A DNA stretch of 64,000 bases from Anaerobacillus arseniciselenatis (GTDB taxonomy: Bacteria; Bacillota; Bacilli; Bacillales; Anaerobacillaceae), in the NCBI RefSeq assembly GCF_001865995.1, contig NZ_MLQQ01000042.1:62001-126000 (forward strand), given 5' to 3'. Every line of letters begins with the position of its first letter. The first letter of the stretch is position 1. Below the pieces are notes generated by a model. The model was not told where the DNA came from, ran no database searches, and was given only the letters and a program-made list of their open reading frames with translations. The position numbers and the translations under genes are program-made. Positions 59,394 through 64,000 of the stretch are shown here, one piece after another.

Positions 59394-59534
59394 CAAGGCG
59401 CTTCCACTTTTCTTGTCTAGTTCCGGTGGCTAGGTCCTCGAAAACTTCACCTTCCACCCAAAAGGCAAAAAGCGCCTTATGGATGGAAGGCTCCAGTTTT
59501 TATCGGACCTGAGCAAGCCACCTGCACTTTTCTT
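59394..59534. repeat. 141-bp repeat, copy A
   Basis: Begins CAAGGCGCTTCCAC and ends CTGCACTTTTCTT. It contains CCTTCCACCC/GGATGGAAGG (one mismatch), GGTGGCT/AGCCACC and AGGTCC/GGACCT palindromic pairs. It differs from copy B at three positions of 141. Confidence 0.92.
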
Positions 59535-59652
59535 GTCTAGTTGCAGCACCTAGCTTCTCGAGCGTTTCGGTCCATCAAGATTTGCCTAGTCAAGAAGTAA
59601 CTCGAGGAGGAGGCAAAACATTGCTGGCCCTCCAACGCTTTTCGAAGCTGTT
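59535..59652. repeat. Related element between the 141-bp copies
   Basis: It starts GTCTAGTTGCAGCACCTAG, a variant of the GTCTAGTTCCGGTGGCTAG of the 141-bp repeat, and has CTTCTCGAG/CTCGAGGAG as its inverted repeat. It looks like a second member of a larger GTCTAG-type repeat class. Confidence 0.65.
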
Positions 59653-59793
59653 CAAGGCGCTTCCACTTTTCTTGTCTAGTTCCGGTGGCTAGGGCCTCGA
59701 AAACTTCACCTTCCATCCAAAAGGCAAAAAGCGCCTTATGGATGGAAGGCTCCAGTTTTTATCGGGCCTGAGCAAGCCACCTGCACTTTTCTT
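59653..59793. repeat. 141-bp repeat, copy B
   Basis: Same orientation as copy A, 259 bp downstream. Its central hairpin CCTTCCATCC/GGATGGAAGG is perfect. Confidence 0.92.
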
Positions 59794-59884
59794 TAAATAG
59801 TATAGCATTTTTTTGGACTTGCTTGAATAAAGATAGTTTGTAAAGGACAGGCAAACGTCTAAAGATTAGAGGCGAGGTGGCAAG

Positions 59885-62623
59885 ATGAAGTGGTATGAGA
59901 GAGAGATACATGATGTAGAAGAAATGACACATTCCCATTTTTCACAAGGGTTGTCAGAGGAAGAGGCTGAACAAAGGTTAAAGAGGTTGGGGCAAAATAA
60001 ATTAGATGAGGCTGACAGTGTTCCTGCTTTTTTCTTGTTTTTAGCACAGTTCAAAGATTTTATGGTCATTGTTTTATTAGTGGCGACTTTGATTTCAGGT
60101 TTATTAGGTGAATATATTGATGCGATAACGATCATTTTTATCGTACTTTTAAATGGAATATTAGGATTTATTCAAGAGAGAAAGGCGGAGAAATCTCTAG
60201 CTGCATTGAAAGAGCTATCTGCTCCGCAAATAACGGTACTTCGTGACGGAGAATGGATAAAAGTTCCTTCAAGTGATGTAGTGGTTGGGGACATTGTAAA
60301 ACTAGCTAGCGGTGACCGGGTTGGAGCAGATGTACGAATTATCGAATCTAAAGGGCTTCGAATCGAGGAATCAGCATTAACAGGTGAATCGGTACCTGTG
60401 CATAAAACGGAAGACGTATTATCAGGTGAGGACCTTTCGATTGGTGATCAAGAGAATATGGCTTTTATGGGAACGATGGTTACACAAGGAAGCGGTACAG
60501 GAGTCATTGTTGCAACAGGGATGAAAACAGAGATGGGGAAAATTGCCCACCTATTGCAATCTGCAGAAACGATGGTTACTCCTTTACAGCGTAAGCTCGA
60601 ACAATTAGGTAAGGTCTTAATTTTAGTCGCACTTTTCCTAACAGCACTAGTAGTTATTATTGGTGTTTACCAAGGGCATGACGCATATACGATGTTTTTA
60701 GCAGGGGTTTCACTTGCTGTAGCTGCTATTCCTGAAGGTTTACCGGCGATTGTGACCGTTGCGTTAGCACTGGGTGTCCAACGGATGATTAAGCGTAAGG
60801 CCATCGTTAGAAAGCTTCCAGCTGTAGAAACATTGGGGTGTGCTTCGGTCATTTGTTCTGATAAAACTGGAACATTGACGCAAAACAAAATGACAGTTAC
60901 AAAATTATGGTCAGGTGGAACTACTTGGGAAGTTTCAGGGACAGGGTATGTACCTCAGGGAGACTTCTTTAAAGGTGGTAAAAAGTTAAATGTAGAAACA
61001 GAAAAAACATTGTTGCAGTTATTAACCTTTGGCGCTTTATGTAATAATGCAAAAGTCGTTCAAAACGAAGTGAAAGATGGATTCCTCTCTAAAACGAAAA
61101 CCGAATATACGATTGCCGGGGACCCGACTGAGGGTGCACTTGCCGTCTCTGCTCATAAAGCAGGAATCTCAAGAGATACAATGTTAAATGAATATGAGAT
61201 TATCGAAGAATTCCCGTTTGAATCAACAAGAAAAATGATGAGTGTAATTGTTGAACGCAAACAAGATGGTAAGCGTTTTGTCGTTACAAAAGGGGCACCG
61301 GACGTTCTCTTAAGTAGAAGTGACCGGATTTTGTGGAATGAGAGATTAGAAACTTTATCAAAGCAAAAAAATGGGTATGTAACAGAAGCAATTGACCATT
61401 TAGCTTCACAAGCACTACGGACGATTGCGATTGCTTACAAAGAAATTGGTAGAAACGTAAGTTATAAATCAGAAGATGCAGTAGAATGCAATTTAACCTT
61501 TATTGGCTTGCAAGGGATGATGGATCCTCCTAGACCAGAAGTGAAAGATTCTATTATTGAATGTCGCCAGGCAGGTATTAAAACGATCATGATTACCGGT
61601 GACCATCTTATCACGGCTCAGGCGATTGCCAAACAGTTACAGATACTACCAGAACACGGCAAAATTATGGATGGAAATACGTTAGCAAAAATGAGTGTTA
61701 AAGATTTAGAAGGAGTTGTCGATGATATTTATGTTTATGCTCGTGTTTCTCCAGAACATAAGTTGAAGATCGTTAAAGCGCTTCAAGCGAAAGGTCATAT
61801 TGTTGCGATGACTGGTGATGGTGTCAATGATGCCCCGGCAATCAAAGCAGCGAATATTGGGGTGGCGATGGGGGTTACGGGTACGGATGTTGCGAAAGAA
61901 TCTTCATCACTTGTACTTAGTGATGATAATTTTGCGACGATCAAAGCAGCTATTAAAGAAGGGCGCAATATTTACGATAATATTCGAAAATTTATTCGTT
62001 ACATGCTCGCTTCTAATGTTGGTGAAATTTTAGTGATGTTATTTGCGATGATGTTAGGTATGCCGTTGCCTTTAGTAGCTATTCAAATTTTATGGATTAA
62101 TCTCGTGACAGACGGTTTACCGGCAATGGCTCTTGGGCTCGACCAAGCCGAAGATGATGTCATGAAACGTAAACCGCGTCATCCAATGGAAAGTGTATTT
62201 GCAAGGGGACTTGCTTGGAAAATTATTAGTCGAGGTTTTATGATTGGGGTGGTAACACTAATTGCGTTTTGGATCACACTGTCGCAAAATCCTGATGAGT
62301 TAATTAGAGCGCAAAGTGTGGCATTTGCGACATTAGTCATGGCACAACTTATTCATGTATTTGATTGTCGTAGTGAGCACTCGGTATTCCACCGAAACCC
62401 GTTCCAAAACATATATTTAGTATTGGCGGTGCTTTCATCAACAGCACTAATGCTAGTCGTTATGTACTTCCCACCATTACAGCCAGTATTCCATACAGTT
62501 GGCTTGGATGTACGTGAATGGTTATTAGTACTTGGATTAGCGTCAGTCCCAACCGTCGCTCTAGCAGGCTTCCAAATTTTTAATAGAGGGAAAAATAAAA
62601 CTGTTTTAAGCATTAAATCATAA
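59885..62623 (+). CDS. yloB: P-type Ca2+-transporting ATPase (SERCA-like, YloB type)
   Basis: A 912-residue P2A-type ATPase exporting Ca2+ from the cytoplasm. An N-terminal cation-ATPase domain is followed by TM1-2, the actuator domain with LTGESVPV (about residue 168), TM3-4 with the ion-binding P283-E-G-L-P287, the phosphorylation site D326 in CSDKTGTLT, the nucleotide domain with KGAPDVLL (about 475), the hinge [11 protein letters not shown] (about 641-651) and TM5-10 ([28 protein letters not shown]). The NLVTD of TM6 supports Ca2+ over heavy metals. B. subtilis YloB is linked to spore Ca2+. AGGTGG precedes the ATG. Confidence 0.93.
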   Translation: MKWYEREIHDVEEMTHSHFSQGLSEEEAEQRLKRLGQNKLDEADSVPAFFLFLAQFKDFMVIVLLVATLISGLLGEYIDAITIIFIVLLNGILGFIQERKAEKSLAALKELSAPQITVLRDGEWIKVPSSDVVVGDIVKLASGDRVGADVRIIESKGLRIEESALTGESVPVHKTEDVLSGEDLSIGDQENMAFMGTMVTQGSGTGVIVATGMKTEMGKIAHLLQSAETMVTPLQRKLEQLGKVLILVALFLTALVVIIGVYQGHDAYTMFLAGVSLAVAAIPEGLPAIVTVALALGVQRMIKRKAIVRKLPAVETLGCASVICSDKTGTLTQNKMTVTKLWSGGTTWEVSGTGYVPQGDFFKGGKKLNVETEKTLLQLLTFGALCNNAKVVQNEVKDGFLSKTKTEYTIAGDPTEGALAVSAHKAGISRDTMLNEYEIIEEFPFESTRKMMSVIVERKQDGKRFVVTKGAPDVLLSRSDRILWNERLETLSKQKNGYVTEAIDHLASQALRTIAIAYKEIGRNVSYKSEDAVECNLTFIGLQGMMDPPRPEVKDSIIECRQAGIKTIMITGDHLITAQAIAKQLQILPEHGKIMDGNTLAKMSVKDLEGVVDDIYVYARVSPEHKLKIVKALQAKGHIVAMTGDGVNDAPAIKAANIGVAMGVTGTDVAKESSSLVLSDDNFATIKAAIKEGRNIYDNIRKFIRYMLASNVGEILVMLFAMMLGMPLPLVAIQILWINLVTDGLPAMALGLDQAEDDVMKRKPRHPMESVFARGLAWKIISRGFMIGVVTLIAFWITLSQNPDELIRAQSVAFATLVMAQLIHVFDCRSEHSVFHRNPFQNIYLVLAVLSSTALMLVVMYFPPLQPVFHTVGLDVREWLLVLGLASVPTVALAGFQIFNRGKNKTVLSIKS

Positions 62624-62666
62624 CTATTAGCACGTAAAAAGTAGAGTTTTCAAAAATTATAATTTG

Positions 62667-62706
62667 AGCTATAAGGACCATTCATTTGACCTTATAGCTT
62701 TTTTGT
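62667..62706 (+). terminator. Terminator after the Ca2+ ATPase gene
   Basis: AGCTATAAGG pairs perfectly with CCTTATAGCT, followed by TTTTTTG. Confidence 0.92.
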
Positions 62707-62815
62707 GTGGAAAAGATGGATAGTTGGTTTGTTGGTTAGTGACTAGTTGGAAAGGAAAGCCCTGACTTTGATATGTTCAATGGTAACGTTGCACCGTCAT
62801 GACAGTGATGTGTAG

Positions 62816-62898
62816 AAAAAGGCGGATGATTTCGTGAACGAGCCTCTGAGATTCGTTAGAAGGTCACAGCGAAGAGAAGGAAATCATTCGCCTTTTCC
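62816..62898. repeat. Covarying palindromic repeat R7
   Basis: AAAGGCGGATGATTTC pairs with GAAATCATTCGCCTTT with one G-T wobble. The loop GTGAACGAGCCTCTGAG and AGAAGGTCACAGCGAAG is intermediate between the R2/R4 type and the R6 type. Confidence 0.78.
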
Positions 62899-63020
62899 AT
62901 ATTAGATGGTGACGGTTACTCTCATGAGCGTTTTGTATGAAAAGAAGGCAGATGTTTTCCATGCAAAATGGCTATAATAGCGTTGTTTGAATAAGTTTTA
63001 AGTCTTTCTATTTCCTCTAC

Positions 63021-63049
63021 TTGTTGATAATGGTAAAATTGGTTAGAAT
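63021..63049 (+). promoter_or_regulatory. Sigma-A promoter for yloC
   Basis: TTGTTG (63021-63026), 17 bp, TAGAAT (63044-63049). The predicted transcript starts only about 14 bases before the ATG, giving a very short leader with a weak ribosome-binding site (GGATGTGA). Confidence 0.65.
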
Positions 63050-63069
63050 AGAATTGTGGATGTGATATT

Positions 63070-63957
63070 ATGTTAGTCAGTATGACCGGATATGGTCAAT
63101 CATTTATTGAAAATGAAAATTATCGAATTAATGTAGAAATGAAATCAGTCAATCATCGATTTTCAGAAGTAACAATTCGAATGCCACGTCAGTTTTTATT
63201 TTTGGAAGATCGACTAAAAAAAAGTATTAATCAATTTGTACAGCGTGGCAAAGTTGATGTATTCCTTACAATTGAAGGAGAAGGGTTAGTTGAAAGAACT
63301 TTGCAAGTTGATTGGGATCTGCTTAAAGAATTTTATTTAACTCATGAGAGGGCACAAGAAAAACTTGCTGTGACTCAACAGTTAAACTTAGAAAAACTTT
63401 TGCTTCACCCTGATGTCGTTACGGTATTAGAAAAAGATAATCAATCAGAAACTTTAGTGGAACTTATTGCTTCTGCTACAAAAAAGGCAACAGAAGAGCT
63501 TTTGAAAATGCGTCAAAAAGAAGGTTCTGCTCTAGCGGTGGACTTAACACAACGTCTAAAAAAACTAGGTGCGGTAGTAGCGAATGTTGAGGAACATACT
63601 CCTGGTGTGATCGAGGCGTATCAACAACGCTTATTAAAAAGAATGGAAGAACTTTTAGATGAAAAGCTCGAAGTTGAAGAGAGTAGGGTATTAACCGAAG
63701 TCGCTATTTTTTCAGACAAAGCAAATATAGACGAAGAGTTAACAAGGCTAAAGAGTCATTTAGAACAATTCATGTTTATCATTGAACAACATGAGAGCGG
63801 TGCGGTTGGCAGAAAACTCGACTTTCTCGTCCAAGAAATGAATCGAGAAGTAAATACCGTTGGCTCAAAATCTAATGATATATATATTAATAAACAAGTT
63901 GTAGAGTTAAAAGCAGAGCTAGAAAAAATCAAAGAACAAGTCCAAAATATTGAATAG
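63070..63957 (+). CDS. yloC: YicC-family protein (YloC), putative endoribonuclease
   Basis: A 295-residue protein with the YicC N-terminal domain (SMTGYGQSFIENENYRI, residues 4-20, and MKSVNHRFSEVTIRMP) and the C-terminal DUF1732 domain (ANIDEELTRLKSHLEQF and GRKLDFLVQEMNREVNTVGSKS near the end). E. coli YicC is reported to be an endoribonuclease; the Bacillus protein's activity is inferred. B. subtilis has remA and gmk directly after yloC; the window ends before the next gene. Confidence 0.92.
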   Translation: MLVSMTGYGQSFIENENYRINVEMKSVNHRFSEVTIRMPRQFLFLEDRLKKSINQFVQRGKVDVFLTIEGEGLVERTLQVDWDLLKEFYLTHERAQEKLAVTQQLNLEKLLLHPDVVTVLEKDNQSETLVELIASATKKATEELLKMRQKEGSALAVDLTQRLKKLGAVVANVEEHTPGVIEAYQQRLLKRMEELLDEKLEVEESRVLTEVAIFSDKANIDEELTRLKSHLEQFMFIIEQHESGAVGRKLDFLVQEMNREVNTVGSKSNDIYINKQVVELKAELEKIKEQVQNIE

Positions 63958-63981
63958 ATGTTAGCCTAATAATAAAAAAAG

Positions 63982-63990
63982 TGTTAAAAT
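63982..63990 (+). promoter_or_regulatory. Possible extended -10 for the next gene
   Basis: TGTTAAAAT near the window end resembles an extended -10 element; the gene it would serve lies outside. Confidence 0.3.
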
Positions 63991-64000
63991 GACCAAAGTT

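Larger units (their letters stand above)
59360..59884. other. Divergent spacer with a 141-bp direct duplication
   Basis: 525 bases between rqcH (-) and the Ca2+ ATPase (+). Almost all of it (59394-59793) is repeat sequence, followed by a short AT-rich stretch and the ATPase ribosome-binding site AGGTGG. I see no clear promoter on either strand. Confidence 0.7.
62624..63069. other. Spacer with terminator, repeat R7 and yloC promoter
   Basis: 446 bases: terminator (62667-62706), a GT-rich stretch (62714-62750), a linker with ACCGTCATGACAG, repeat R7, a second linker, a partial repeat arm (AAAAGAAGGCAGATG near 62940) and the yloC promoter. Confidence 0.7.

Noticed and set aside
59394..59793. 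Insertion sequence or transposon ends
   Set aside because: The 141-bp copies are in direct orientation and enclose only 118 bp of related repeat, with no transposase frame.

Overview
The window is about 64 kb of chromosome from a low-GC, endospore-forming member of the Bacillaceae. Pointers to this are pro-sigma-E with its protease SpoIIGA, sigma-G, SpoVD and SpoVE, an RsfA-type prespore regulator, bacillithiol synthase BshC, a MurE with the meso-diaminopimelate motif DNPR, and a gene order that follows Bacillus subtilis from ylbO through yloC almost gene for gene. The genus cannot be fixed from this sequence; an alkaliphile-type relative such as Alkalihalobacillus or Anaerobacillus is only a guess. 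No rRNA, tRNA, CRISPR, prophage or intact IS element was seen.

Layout. 1-6.2 kb: an enoyl-CoA hydratase-family protein, ylbO (RsfA family), ylbP on the minus strand, panE, a DUF3397 membrane protein and bshC. 6.3-27.2 kb: the division and cell wall (dcw) cluster mraZ-rsmH-ftsL-pbpB-spoVD-murE-murF-mraY-murD-spoVE-murG-murB-divIB-ylxW-ylxX-sbp-ftsA-ftsZ. 27.6-30.3 kb: the sporulation block spoIIGA-sigE-sigG. 30.4-34.5 kb: ylmC-pgeF-ylmE-sepF-ylmG-ylmH-divIVA. 34.6-40.3 kb: a T-box-controlled ileS, ylyA, lspA and ylyB. 40.3-52.4 kb: a complete de novo pyrimidine operon, pyrR-P-B-C-carA-carB-K-D-F-E, with three PyrR-type attenuators and mostly 4-base gene overlaps. 52.4-57.3 kb: a methyltransferase and a heterodimeric ABC exporter, lying where B. 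subtilis has its cys/yln genes. 57.6-64 kb: rqcH (minus), a SERCA-type Ca2+ ATPase and yloC.

The genes combine three programmes. MurE/F/D, MraY, MurG and MurB make lipid II; PBP2B, SpoVD, SpoVE, FtsL and DivIB use it at the vegetative or sporulation septum; FtsZ, FtsA, SepF and DivIVA place the septum. SpoIIGA, sigma-E and sigma-G follow directly after ftsZ, behind what looks like the unusual 22-bp-spacer Spo0A-dependent promoter known from B. subtilis spoIIG. The pyr block makes UMP under attenuation by PyrR.

The least explained material is intergenic. There are at least four families of interspersed palindromic repeats: (i) seven hairpins (about 65-150 bp) with a conserved loop but stems that differ between copies while remaining self-complementary; (ii) three copies of a MITE-like element of about 113 bp with 15-bp terminal inverted repeats, one of them inside the pyr leader; (iii) a 141-bp direct duplication upstream of the Ca2+ ATPase; (iv) palindromes or single arms made of simple repeats of the TTTTGAG type, including a 14-bp tandem array. 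The first family is the best candidate here for an undescribed system.
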